Below, one piece after another: positions 7,590 to 14,377 of a DNA stretch of 18,700 bases. Positions within the stretch are counted from its first letter, which is position 1; each line of letters begins with the position of its first letter. The notes beneath the pieces were generated by a model that saw nothing but the letters and a program-made list of their open reading frames with translations, was not told the DNA's origin and did no database searches. The stretch spans positions 1 through 18,700 of the forward strand of contig USJW01000101.1 in the NCBI GenBank assembly GCA_900555045.1. The letters run 5' to 3'. Source of the stretch: an uncultured Clostridium sp. (lineage in GTDB: Bacteria; Bacillota; Clostridia; Lachnospirales; Lachnospiraceae). A program made the translations under genes and the position numbers.

Positions 7590-9380
7590 ATGGTTGAAAC
7601 GCGCACCCGTATTCTGGGGATTGCCCCCTACGAGGGCATGAACACTGCGATGAAAAATGCAGCGCAGGCGTACCCGAATATTCAGATGGATGTCTATACC
7701 GGCGACCTGGACGAGGGTGTCGCCATTGTCCAGCGGATGCTGCCGAACACTTACGACTGCATTATTTCCCGCGGAGGCACGGCCGCGCTGATCCGGCAGG
7801 TGACTGAGCTGCCGGTGGTGGAGATCCATATTTCCGTGTACGATGTGCTCCGCACCATGAAGCTGGCTGAAAACTATTCCAGTTTATATGCCATCGTGGG
7901 GTTCCCCAGCGTCACGGAAGCGGCGCACACGCTATGCGACCTTCTGGGCTACAAGCTGGATATTTTGACCGTCCAAAGTGCGGACGAAGTCCCGGTTACG
8001 CTGGAACGCCTCAAACAGGAGGGGTATCGCATGGTGGTCTGCGACATGGTTACCCACACGGTTGCACGCCAGATGGAGCTGGACGCATTCCTGATCACGT
8101 CGGGCGTCGAGAGCCTGCACGAGGCCATCGACCAGGCGCTCAACGTCAGCCTGTGGTTTAGCCGTCTGCGCCAGGAAAATATGTTCCTGCGCTGCATCAC
8201 CCAGGATCAAAATGGGCGGATCATCGTGTTGGACGCGGAGGGAACCATATTTTACAGCAGCCCGGCTGAGCCGCCCGCCGGTTTTTTGGATGTGCTGCGC
8301 ACCCATCTGCGCGAGGTGCCGTCCGGCGGTTCCCTGAAATTTTACCATGCTGAGCGCGACCAGCTCTACAGCGTCACAGCCCAGACGCTGTTGATCGACG
8401 CCAAGCGGTATTACCTGTTTTACTGCGTGCAGTCGCGTATTCCGCTGCACTCCCACTGGGCGGGGCTTCGCTGTATGAACAAGGGAGAATGCGAGTACCT
8501 GTTTATGAACAGCTTCTATAGCATCAGCGGCGCCATGGGCACGCTGGATGCAGAAATCCAGACATTGGCCGCTGTGCGCCAGCCGGTGATGATCGAGGGG
8601 GAACCGGGGACCGGAAAGGAGCAGATCGCCCGGTTTCTATACCTGCACAGTTCACTGGCGAACAAGCCGTTTGTGCTGGTCAACTGTGAGCTGATGAACG
8701 ACAAGAGCTGGGATTTCCTGCTCGGCCATTACAATTCGCCGCTCAACGCAATCGGCAACACAATTTATTTCCAAAATATGGAATTTATACCGGAGGCGCG
8801 GGCAACGGAGCTGTTGGCCGCTATCAAGGAGACCGGCCTTGCCCGCCGAGTGCGGCTTTTGTTCTCCTGCGTCTGCCGCGACGGGGAGCCGGTGTCCGAA
8901 GTGGTGCGGAATTTTGGGGTGAAGCTCGGCTGCCTGCTGCTCAATCTGCCGTCCCTGAGGAGCCGCTCCGATGAGATTCCCTCTCTGGCCAGCCTTTATC
9001 TGGGCAGCTTAAACCTGGAGCTGGGAAAACAGATCTCCGGCTTTGAGCCGCGCGCCATCGAGCTGCTGCGCCAGTACGACTGGCCGAACAACTATACACA
9101 GTTCAAGCACATCCTGCAGATGCTCGCAACCCTGACAACCTCCACCTATATCCGGGGCAGCATGGTGGCGGAGCTTCTGACCAAGGAACGCTCCAAGCTG
9201 CGCACCGCAGCTCCGGCCGCCTCGGTGGAGCCCGGCCGCACGCTGGAGGAGATCATCAGCGAAGTGGTGGAGCAGGTGGTTGCGGACAATAACGGCAACC
9301 GGACAGCCGCCGCGCGCCAGCTGGGCATCAGCCGGACGACACTTTGGCGTTATCTGAATAAGATTGAAGAGGAGATTTAG
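7590..9380 (+). CDS. PrpR_N-PAS-AAA-Fis regulator with degenerate sigma-54 domain
   Basis: This 596-residue regulator resembles the PrpR branch of the sigma-54 activators. PrpR_N ligand-sensing domain: about 1-190. PAS-like segment: about 195-285 (NGRIIVLDAEGTIFYSS). AAA+ domain: about 305-530. Fis-type HTH: 568-592 (NRTAAARQLGISRTTLWRYL). Walker A is intact (GEPGTGKE, 337-344). The GAFTGA loop that contacts sigma-54 is absent (LLGHYNSPLNAIGNT, 377-391), Walker B reads TIYFQNM instead of TLFLDEI, and the usual WPGNVREL block is WPNNYTQF. It therefore probably regulates a sigma-A promoter, as TyrR does. ATG 7590 is chosen over TTG 7584 because AGGAGG is 8 bases before the ATG and only 2 before the TTG. 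It most likely senses an acid-sugar intermediate and controls the divergent operon. Confidence 0.88.
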   Translation: MVETRTRILGIAPYEGMNTAMKNAAQAYPNIQMDVYTGDLDEGVAIVQRMLPNTYDCIISRGGTAALIRQVTELPVVEIHISVYDVLRTMKLAENYSSLYAIVGFPSVTEAAHTLCDLLGYKLDILTVQSADEVPVTLERLKQEGYRMVVCDMVTHTVARQMELDAFLITSGVESLHEAIDQALNVSLWFSRLRQENMFLRCITQDQNGRIIVLDAEGTIFYSSPAEPPAGFLDVLRTHLREVPSGGSLKFYHAERDQLYSVTAQTLLIDAKRYYLFYCVQSRIPLHSHWAGLRCMNKGECEYLFMNSFYSISGAMGTLDAEIQTLAAVRQPVMIEGEPGTGKEQIARFLYLHSSLANKPFVLVNCELMNDKSWDFLLGHYNSPLNAIGNTIYFQNMEFIPEARATELLAAIKETGLARRVRLLFSCVCRDGEPVSEVVRNFGVKLGCLLLNLPSLRSRSDEIPSLASLYLGSLNLELGKQISGFEPRAIELLRQYDWPNNYTQFKHILQMLATLTTSTYIRGSMVAELLTKERSKLRTAAPAASVEPGRTLEEIISEVVEQVVADNNGNRTAAARQLGISRTTLWRYLNKIEEEI

Positions 9381-9409
9381 GACAGTTAATCGTTAATAAT
9401 CAATTCTGT

Positions 9410-9440
9410 GGAGCTGTTGACGACAACAGCTCCATTTTTA
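9410..9440 (+). terminator. Terminator after the PrpR_N regulator gene
   Basis: A perfect 10-bp stem, GGAGCTGTTG (9410-9419) with CAACAGCTCC (9424-9433), closes loop ACGA and is followed by ATTTTTATGG on the plus strand. It lies 30 bases after the regulator stop and just past the convergent araC-type stop at 9438. The minus-strand side has no T-run, so it mainly serves the plus-strand gene. Confidence 0.85.
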
Positions 9441-10376
9441 TGGCGTGGCGGGTTGTTCTGGTACCTGGGCACTTCCCGCGGTTTGAGACAGCGTTGCCGC
9501 GGTCTTTCGGTAGTGAAGAGGGCTGATGGAGGTGTAGTCGAGGAATACCTTGTCAAAGTATGTGATATTCCCGAAGCCGGTCTGCCCGGCAATCTCGGTG
9601 ATGCTGAGCTCAGTTTCCATCAGAAGCAGCTGGGCCTTTTTGATTCGGCACAGATTTTGATACTCGGTGATCGTAAAACCGGTTTCAGCCTTAAAAATTC
9701 GTGTCAGGTACGATTTGCTGAGATAGAATTCGGCGGCCAGTCCGGTCAGCTGGAGGTCCTCGCAGCAGTGGTTGCTCACATACCGCGCGATCTGATGGAC
9801 CAGCTCCCGCCTTTTCGTCCCTTTCCCGGAATTTTTGCCGACCGGATCGTTCTCACAACAGCAATTTTCGCCGATCAGATTCAGCAGTTCCAGTATGTGG
9901 AGCATGACGGCGCTGGGATTTGCCGGGCCGCTTGGGTTAAGAGCGAGCTTTAGCTGCCTGAACAGCTCCAGAATAAAGCTCCACTGTGAGCTGTTAAACC
10001 GGGATGTGCCCTCACAGCGGCTGCTGTAGGTCTGGGGATCCTGCCAGCCCAACGGTTTTAAGTATCCATTTAAGATCTCCGGATCCAGTTGAAATAAAAC
10101 CCGGTGGTAGGATGAGGAGCTGTGGAAGGTGCAGGTCCGGTGCGCCTGGTTTTGGCGGATGAGAACAGCTGACTGGGATGTCACGTGGTAAGGCGTCTGG
10201 TCGATGATATAAAGGCGCTCCCCCTCCAGAAGAAAGTACAATTCAATGCTGTTGTGAAAGTGCTGAAAGGGCATGGAAAAGTCGTCCTCCCGCATGCTTT
10301 CCTCCATGTATACGCCGGGAATTCCGCCGTAAAAGATGAGTCCGGCCATGTCTGCAGGCCTGCTCTGTGTCGCCAT
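9438..10376 (-). CDS. AraC-family transcriptional regulator
   Basis: This 312-residue regulator has an N-terminal cupin-like sensing domain (about 20-150, with HFHNSIELYFLLEG as the first metal/ligand motif) and a C-terminal AraC/XylS double HTH (about 205-295: LAAEFYLSKSYLTRIFKAETG, then SITEIAGQTGFGNITYFDKVF). A start at 10409 is open, but the ATG at 10376 has AAGGAGG 6 bases upstream and begins MATQSRPADM, so it is chosen. A short Gln/Pro/Ala tail follows the HTH. It is divergent from the GH28 gene and is the likely activator of that gene in response to a pectin-derived sugar; this is inferred from position only. Confidence 0.9.
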   Translation of the reverse strand: MATQSRPADMAGLIFYGGIPGVYMEESMREDDFSMPFQHFHNSIELYFLLEGERLYIIDQTPYHVTSQSAVLIRQNQAHRTCTFHSSSSYHRVLFQLDPEILNGYLKPLGWQDPQTYSSRCEGTSRFNSSQWSFILELFRQLKLALNPSGPANPSAVMLHILELLNLIGENCCCENDPVGKNSGKGTKRRELVHQIARYVSNHCCEDLQLTGLAAEFYLSKSYLTRIFKAETGFTITEYQNLCRIKKAQLLLMETELSITEIAGQTGFGNITYFDKVFLDYTSISPLHYRKTAATLSQTAGSAQVPEQPATP

Positions 10377-10444
10377 AATCCACCTCCTTGTGTTGGAAAA
10401 ATTCCCCATTTCCTGCAGCTGGAGAATTGCAAAAATTAGCTTCT

Positions 10445-10473
10445 ATTGTAGCCATAAAGATAAAAAAAGTCAA
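10445..10473 (-). promoter_or_regulatory. Sigma-A promoter of the AraC-family regulator
   Basis: On the minus strand -35 TTGACT (10473-10468) and -10 TACAAT (10450-10445), each 5 of 6, are separated by 17 bases. On the plus strand the same spacer has no comparable promoter for the GH28 gene, which suggests that gene needs an activator. Confidence 0.7.
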
Positions 10474-10554
10474 ACACGGCGCTCCGAAATAAGACATTTT
10501 TGAGGAGGTATGGTAGGATTTGGATTGATATTTCAGAAAGAGAGGACGATGAGA

Positions 10555-12873
10555 ATGAGAAAAAAGTTATGGACAGCAGCGCTTCTTTTATCGGTCTGTG
10601 TAACCGGCGCAGGGTGTTCTGGCGGACAGAGTGAGCAGACGGCCCCTGCGCCTTCGGAGACGGAGATGAAGGCAGCCGAGACCACCGCTGCGAAGGAGGA
10701 GACGGTGCCTGAGACCGAAGCCCCGACCGGGGACGGGGGCCTTAGCTGGGAGATGGCGGAGGAGATCCTGACACATATAAGCGATCCCCAATTTCCTGAT
10801 TTTACAGTCAGCGTGACGGATTACGGGGCGGTTCCGGACGATGAGAAGCTGGACACGGACGGAATTCAGAAGGCCATCGATGAGGTCAGCGCAAAGGGAG
10901 GCGGAACGGTCGTAGTCCCCTCGGGCGTGTTTGACACCGGCGCTCTGACGCTGGCCAGCAATGTCAATCTGAACCTGGAGAGCGAGGACAGCATCCTGCG
11001 CTTCACGAAGGACATCAATGAGACCAATTATCCGCTTCAGTTCTGCCACTGGGAGGCATCGGAGTGCTACAACTACAGCGCTCTTTTGTACGCGAGAGGC
11101 CAGAAGAACATTGCGGTTACCGGAAAGGGCATTTTGGACGGCCAGGCGAACGATGAGGATACCTGGTGGGATTGGGTGAACACCGGAAAGCAGAGTGGTT
11201 CGAGAAACAAGCTGGTGGATATGAATAACGACAAGGTGCCGGTGGAGGAGCGCGTGTTCGGCGACGGCGAGTATTTAAGACCCAATTTCTTCCAGCCCAT
11301 CGAATGCGAGAACATTCTGGTGGAAGGCGTGACCTTCAAGAATTCTCCCATGTGGGAGGTCAATCCGGTTCTCAGCAAAAATATCACGGTCCGCGGAATT
11401 CATGTGGATACCATCGGCCACAACAACGACGGCTGTGACCCGGAGAGCTGCAATTATGTTCTGATTGAGGACAACTACTTCAACACGGGCGATGACTGCA
11501 TCGCCATCAAATCCGGGCGCGATGAGGACGGCAGAAGGATCAACACCCCCTGCGAGAATATCATTATCCGGAACAACACGTTCGCCAACGGCCATGGCGG
11601 AATCACCGTGGGAAGCGAGATGAACGGCGGCGTCCGCAATGTATTTGCGGATAACAACATTCTGTCCAGCCCCAATTTAAACTACGCGCTCCGCTTTAAG
11701 ACCAATGCCCGGCGCGGCGGCACCATTGAGAATATTTATCTGCGCAATACGACCATCGAGACGGTGGAGATTGCCACCCTTCACGCGACGATGCTCTACG
11801 AGGAGGGGGCAAACGGCCCGTACATGCCGAAGTTTAAGAACTTTACCATCGAGAACCTGAAGAGCGACGGCGGACTGTACGGCTTTTTCATGGAAGCTTT
11901 CCCGGAATCTCCCATCGAGGGCATTGTCATGAAGAATGTGGAGATCAACAACTGTGAGACAGCCCTGCGGACCATGAACTGGAAGGATCCGGTGCTGGAG
12001 AACGTGAAAATCAACGGAAACGAGTATCCGCGTCCCACGGAAACCCGCATTCTGGGCGAGCCGGTGGTTGGGAAAAATGTGACTGCGGACACACAGTACA
12101 TCGGCGGCAGCGCTTCGGACATCTCCTACGAGTGGCAGAGCTGTGATCAGGCGGACGGAACCTACGCGAAGTTTGCCGAGGGCGCTGCTGCGGACATCCC
12201 GGCTGCCATGGAGGGCCAGTTTATTAAGCTGATCGCCTCCGACAAAAACGGCCGCTCAGGCGAGAGCATCCCGTATCAGGTTCTGGCGAAGGAGATGGAA
12301 GCGGCGGACGGATATTCCTCCGAGAACCTGACCAGAGCTTACTCCAAGCAGATTATCCCGGAGACTGCGTCCGACGTGACCCAGCCGGTGACAAGGCGCG
12401 AGATGGCAAAGCTGTTGGCCGGAATCTACGGGCTCACAACGACCGGGGCAGAGTATGACATGAAGGATGTCGCCGCGGATGATCCGGACTACAAGCTGAT
12501 CTGCGCGGTGCTGGAAAAACAGTTTATGACGCTCAAAGAAAATGCTTCCGACACAGAGGCGGACACGGATGAGGGCTATGTGGAGGACGTCAAGGCGGGC
12601 TTTTTTGACCCGGACGGGACGATCACCCGCGAGGAGATGGGCTCCATTATTATGAAGAGCTGCGGCGTGAACTACAAGAACTGCATGGGCGGTACCCCTC
12701 TCTACGACGATTTGGACCAGCTGGAGGACCGCTACTACATGGACGTTGCGCGCGCCCAGTACTTTAAGTTAAACTGCAGTGATGACGACACGCATCTGAA
12801 TCCAAAAAAGAAGGTAAGCTATGCGGAGGCGGTTGAGATCGCGGCACGCCTGTCCGATTTCCTCGGAAAATAG
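10555..12873 (+). CDS. GH28 polygalacturonase-like lipoprotein with SLH-like modules
   Basis: This 772-residue exported pectin-degrading enzyme is predicted to hydrolyse galacturonic-acid linkages outside the cell. A signal peptide ends in a lipobox-like GAGC (Cys 21; Gly at -3 is unusual), followed by a Ser/Thr/Glu/Pro linker to about residue 65. A right-handed beta-helix GH28 domain (about 80-460) has the expected catalytic set: NNDG with D292, GDDC with D313 and D314, GHG with H347, and RFK at 380-382. An Ig-like segment (about 480-590) follows, then three degenerate SLH-like modules with TRRE (613-616), TREE (691-694) and SYAEAVEI (755-762). AGAGG is 9 bases before ATG 10555; ATG 10549 is possible, and ATG 10510 is too close to its GAGGAGG. 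Divergent from the AraC-type gene. Confidence 0.88.
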   Translation: MRKKLWTAALLLSVCVTGAGCSGGQSEQTAPAPSETEMKAAETTAAKEETVPETEAPTGDGGLSWEMAEEILTHISDPQFPDFTVSVTDYGAVPDDEKLDTDGIQKAIDEVSAKGGGTVVVPSGVFDTGALTLASNVNLNLESEDSILRFTKDINETNYPLQFCHWEASECYNYSALLYARGQKNIAVTGKGILDGQANDEDTWWDWVNTGKQSGSRNKLVDMNNDKVPVEERVFGDGEYLRPNFFQPIECENILVEGVTFKNSPMWEVNPVLSKNITVRGIHVDTIGHNNDGCDPESCNYVLIEDNYFNTGDDCIAIKSGRDEDGRRINTPCENIIIRNNTFANGHGGITVGSEMNGGVRNVFADNNILSSPNLNYALRFKTNARRGGTIENIYLRNTTIETVEIATLHATMLYEEGANGPYMPKFKNFTIENLKSDGGLYGFFMEAFPESPIEGIVMKNVEINNCETALRTMNWKDPVLENVKINGNEYPRPTETRILGEPVVGKNVTADTQYIGGSASDISYEWQSCDQADGTYAKFAEGAAADIPAAMEGQFIKLIASDKNGRSGESIPYQVLAKEMEAADGYSSENLTRAYSKQIIPETASDVTQPVTRREMAKLLAGIYGLTTTGAEYDMKDVAADDPDYKLICAVLEKQFMTLKENASDTEADTDEGYVEDVKAGFFDPDGTITREEMGSIIMKSCGVNYKNCMGGTPLYDDLDQLEDRYYMDVARAQYFKLNCSDDDTHLNPKKKVSYAEAVEIAARLSDFLGK

Positions 12874-12880
12874 CAAAACG

Positions 12881-12908
12881 GCCCGCTCCTCTCAACTGAA
12901 GAGCGGGC
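12881..12908 (-). terminator. Hairpin after the GH28 gene, terminator-like on the minus strand
   Basis: GCCCGCTC (12881-12888) pairs with GAGCGGGC (12901-12908) around a 12-base loop. On the minus strand it is followed by CGTTTTGC, a short T-run, so it could stop transcription coming from the rpn side. On the plus strand, where GH28 needs a terminator, no T-run follows; the hairpin is met directly by the spoIIID-like fragment. Confidence 0.5.
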
Positions 12909-12911
12909 TGC

Positions 12912-12960
12912 AGCCATCGCCAATTCTATCATAGACTACAATAGACCACAGGTGAGTTGA
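12912..12960 (+). pseudogene. Fragment resembling the 5' part of spoIIID
   Basis: Bases 12912-12941 match 16533-16562 inside the intact spoIIID gene at 27 of 30 positions, including a 14-base identical run. With a one-codon insertion the match continues to GGTGAG. Translated in the same frame it reads AIANSIIDYNRPQVS then stop, against AIANYIIDHNATVRQ in SpoIIID. No start or HTH is present, so it is a remnant, not a gene. Confidence 0.55.
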
Positions 12961-12994
12961 AAAGAGATTGTAACGCGTCCTTTCAACTCACCTA
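12950..12994. repeat. 13-bp perfect inverted repeat
   Basis: AGGTGAGTTGAAA (12950-12962) is the exact reverse complement of TTTCAACTCACCT (12982-12994), with a 19-base loop. No T-run follows on either strand, so it is not a standard terminator. It lies exactly between the spoIIID-like fragment and the decayed rpn end. Confidence 0.8.
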
Positions 12995-12997
12995 TCC

Positions 12998-13180
12998 TAT
13001 TTGTCAAGCATCTGAACCGCCGCCTCATAATCCAAATTAAACCGGCGCTGGAGTTTTTCAAGGATGCGGTCCCTGGGAATTCCCTCTTCTAAATTATCTG
13101 CGATAAACGCTTTGATGCCGGTTTGCAGGCCCTCAGAGAGCCCTTCTTCCCGCTCATAAGCCATTTCACCGCACTTGTCC
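12998..13180 (-). pseudogene. Decayed tandem copy of the rpn C-terminal region
   Basis: This stretch repeats the 3' end of the intact rpn gene beginning at 13192. In frame it reads MAYEREEGLSEGLQTGI and then the same IADN-EEGIPRDRILEKLQR segment. Compared with the intact copy it lacks about 22 bases around the internal start, carries one copy instead of several of the 24-base repeat, and appears to be missing one base near 13020, so the final VQMLDK stop is out of frame. An upstream TGA closes the frame. It probably arose by tandem duplication and then decayed. Confidence 0.75.
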
Positions 13181-13191
13181 GCTCATCTGTA

Positions 13192-13461
13192 TTATTTATC
13201 AAGCATCTGAACAGCCGCCTCATAATCCAAATTGAACCGGCGCTGGAGTTTTTCAAGGATGCGGTCTCTGGGAATCCCTTCTTCTATATTGTCTGCGATA
13301 AATGCTTCAATGCCAGTCTTCAGTCCCTCAGCCTTACCGGCCTGCAAGCCCTCAGCTCTACCGGCCTGCAGTCCCTCAGCCTTCCCAGCCTGTAAGCCCT
13401 CAGAAAGCCCTTCTTCCCTACCTTCCAGCCGTTCATAAGCCAATTCTTCCCACAACTGCAT
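13192..13461 (-). CDS. Possible internal rpn product (RpnS-like C-terminal protein)
   Basis: Inside rpn, and in the same frame, the ATG at 13461 (MQLWEELAYERLEG) is preceded by GAGGTGA with 5-base spacing, a 7-base perfect match to the anti-Shine-Dalgarno sequence. It would give an 89-residue protein made only of the repeat region and the C-terminal helices, without the nuclease core. Work on E. coli Rpn proteins has shown that such internally started C-terminal proteins block the full-length nuclease. Expression here is inferred from the start site alone. Confidence 0.4.
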   Translation of the reverse strand: MQLWEELAYERLEGREEGLSEGLQAGKAEGLQAGRAEGLQAGKAEGLKTGIEAFIADNIEEGIPRDRILEKLQRRFNLDYEAAVQMLDK

Positions 13462-14118
13462 ATATTTCACCTCACTTGCTTCGTTGCTCTTAACCGCGGC
13501 CACCCGCTGGTGGAGGCGTTTCAGCCTCGGGCTTTGGGACCGGTCCGCGATTCGTTCATCTGTGCATTCAATATAGCCTAAAAAATCCAGAAGCTCCTGG
13601 GAAACACCTTCTGTCTCTGTGCCCCTCGTGTTTAAAAATATGCGGACCGCCCCGTCCTCCAGGCTTAAATCCGGCGCCTCGTCACAGCGCATCCGGAAGG
13701 TGTAAATACAGCGCCCTAAACCAAACAAATCGAAGGGGGCGATGGTGATCAGGCAGGCGTCGCTCAGCTGATTGAAATCAACCGTGCCCGGGACGAGCAA
13801 GCCGGAATCCAGCACCGCCTGGTAATAGCGGCTTCTCCTGGGCAGATTTTTGGTGTTCCGCTTCTGCATCTCGGAATTATAGACGGTGTCCTCCTCGTCC
13901 TGGCCCCAGACGTCCATGCGGATGCCGCGAAGGGACGGGAGGGTGCGCAGCTCCTTTTCAGACTGCGGCGCCTCCTTTAAGCGGATACTCCGCCCCAGGA
14001 TGATTTCCAGGACAGCCTCGTAGGTCTCTCTGTCCTCTAAAACCTCATCAAAGAGAAAACGGTCTAAAAGTGTCAGTTCCTTCAGCATTTTAGGCTTCTT
14101 AGGTTGTGTTGCGTGCAT
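13192..14118 (-). CDS. Rpn family PD-(D/E)XK nuclease / putative transposase
   Basis: This 308-residue protein belongs to the recombination-promoting nuclease family (PF12784 type), which is common in Lachnospiraceae and linked in enteric bacteria to DNA cleavage and phage defence. The catalytic core shows D69 (RMDVWG) and E83-x-Q85 (YNSEMQ), the expected D...ExQ pattern. The C-terminal third contains 8-residue repeats (EGLQAGKA type, about 238-270) and then a helical end with GIPRDRILEKLQRRF. ATG 14118 is chosen because AAGGAGG lies 7 bases before it; the frame is open to 14163 without another such site. A good ribosome-binding site also precedes an internal Met at residue 220. No inverted-repeat ends were seen, so there is no sign of an active mobile element. 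Confidence 0.88.
   Translation of the reverse strand: MHATQPKKPKMLKELTLLDRFLFDEVLEDRETYEAVLEIILGRSIRLKEAPQSEKELRTLPSLRGIRMDVWGQDEEDTVYNSEMQKRNTKNLPRRSRYYQAVLDSGLLVPGTVDFNQLSDACLITIAPFDLFGLGRCIYTFRMRCDEAPDLSLEDGAVRIFLNTRGTETEGVSQELLDFLGYIECTDERIADRSQSPRLKRLHQRVAAVKSNEASEVKYMQLWEELAYERLEGREEGLSEGLQAGKAEGLQAGRAEGLQAGKAEGLKTGIEAFIADNIEEGIPRDRILEKLQRRFNLDYEAAVQMLDK
13324..13403 (-). repeat. 24-bp tandem repeats inside rpn
   Basis: Three units of 24 bases plus a partial fourth, read on the minus strand, encode EGLQAGKA, EGLQAGRA, EGLQAGKA and a diverged edge unit. The unit length keeps the frame, so copy number can change without breaking the gene. They code for a predicted charged helical linker. 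Confidence 0.85.
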
Positions 14119-14133
14119 CAATAATCCTCCTTC

Positions 14134-14163
14134 ATTGTACCATAATTTCCTGGTGTGATTCAA
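14134..14163 (-). promoter_or_regulatory. Candidate rpn promoter overlapping its ribosome-binding site
   Basis: On the minus strand TTGAAT (14163-14158), an 18-base spacer and TACAAT (14139-14134) with an extended TGG form a plausible promoter. The expected start of transcription, 6-7 bases further on, falls inside the AAGGAGG, so the transcript may carry only part of the ribosome-binding site. Confidence 0.4.
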
Positions 14164-14334
14164 GAAACAGAGTGGAAATTTCCGGCGACCTGCCGGCCTG
14201 CGCGATTCCGCGCTGTGAAAATCGTAAGAACACCATAGAATGATGCTTAGATAGAAGTATCATATCATAAAAATGGGAAACGTGTTAAGATATTTTTCCT
14301 GAAACGGTACTATCTTCTTTTTTATGCCCTTATT

Positions 14335-14343
14335 TGATATAAT
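14335..14343 (+). promoter_or_regulatory. Extended -10 promoter of the small lipoprotein gene
   Basis: TGATATAAT is a perfect extended -10 element 34 bases before the lipoprotein ATG at 14378. The -35 region (TTCTTT, 17 bases upstream) is weak. The preceding stretch 14164-14330 has no recognisable gene. Confidence 0.6.
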
Positions 14344-14377
14344 GGAACAAACTGGAATCGAGGGGGAGAGATCTCAT

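Noticed and set aside
10510..10554. Upstream ATG 10510 as the start of the GH28 protein
   Set aside because: Only one base separates it from GAGGAGG, and it would put 15 residues with no signal-peptide logic before the basic MRKK start.
13123..13395. Repeat-rich plus-strand frames across the rpn repeats (SLTGLQALSSTGLQ type), suggesting a repeat protein
   Set aside because: They are the antisense reading of the 24-bp repeats inside rpn, whose minus-strand frame has the nuclease motifs and ribosome-binding site.
13324..13403. Short regularly spaced repeats considered as a CRISPR array
   Set aside because: Units are contiguous with no unique spacers, lie in frame within a coding region, and no cas genes are present.
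13192..14118. Insertion sequence around the Rpn 'transposase'
   Set aside because: No terminal inverted repeats or target duplications flank the gene; Rpn proteins are not classic IS transposases.
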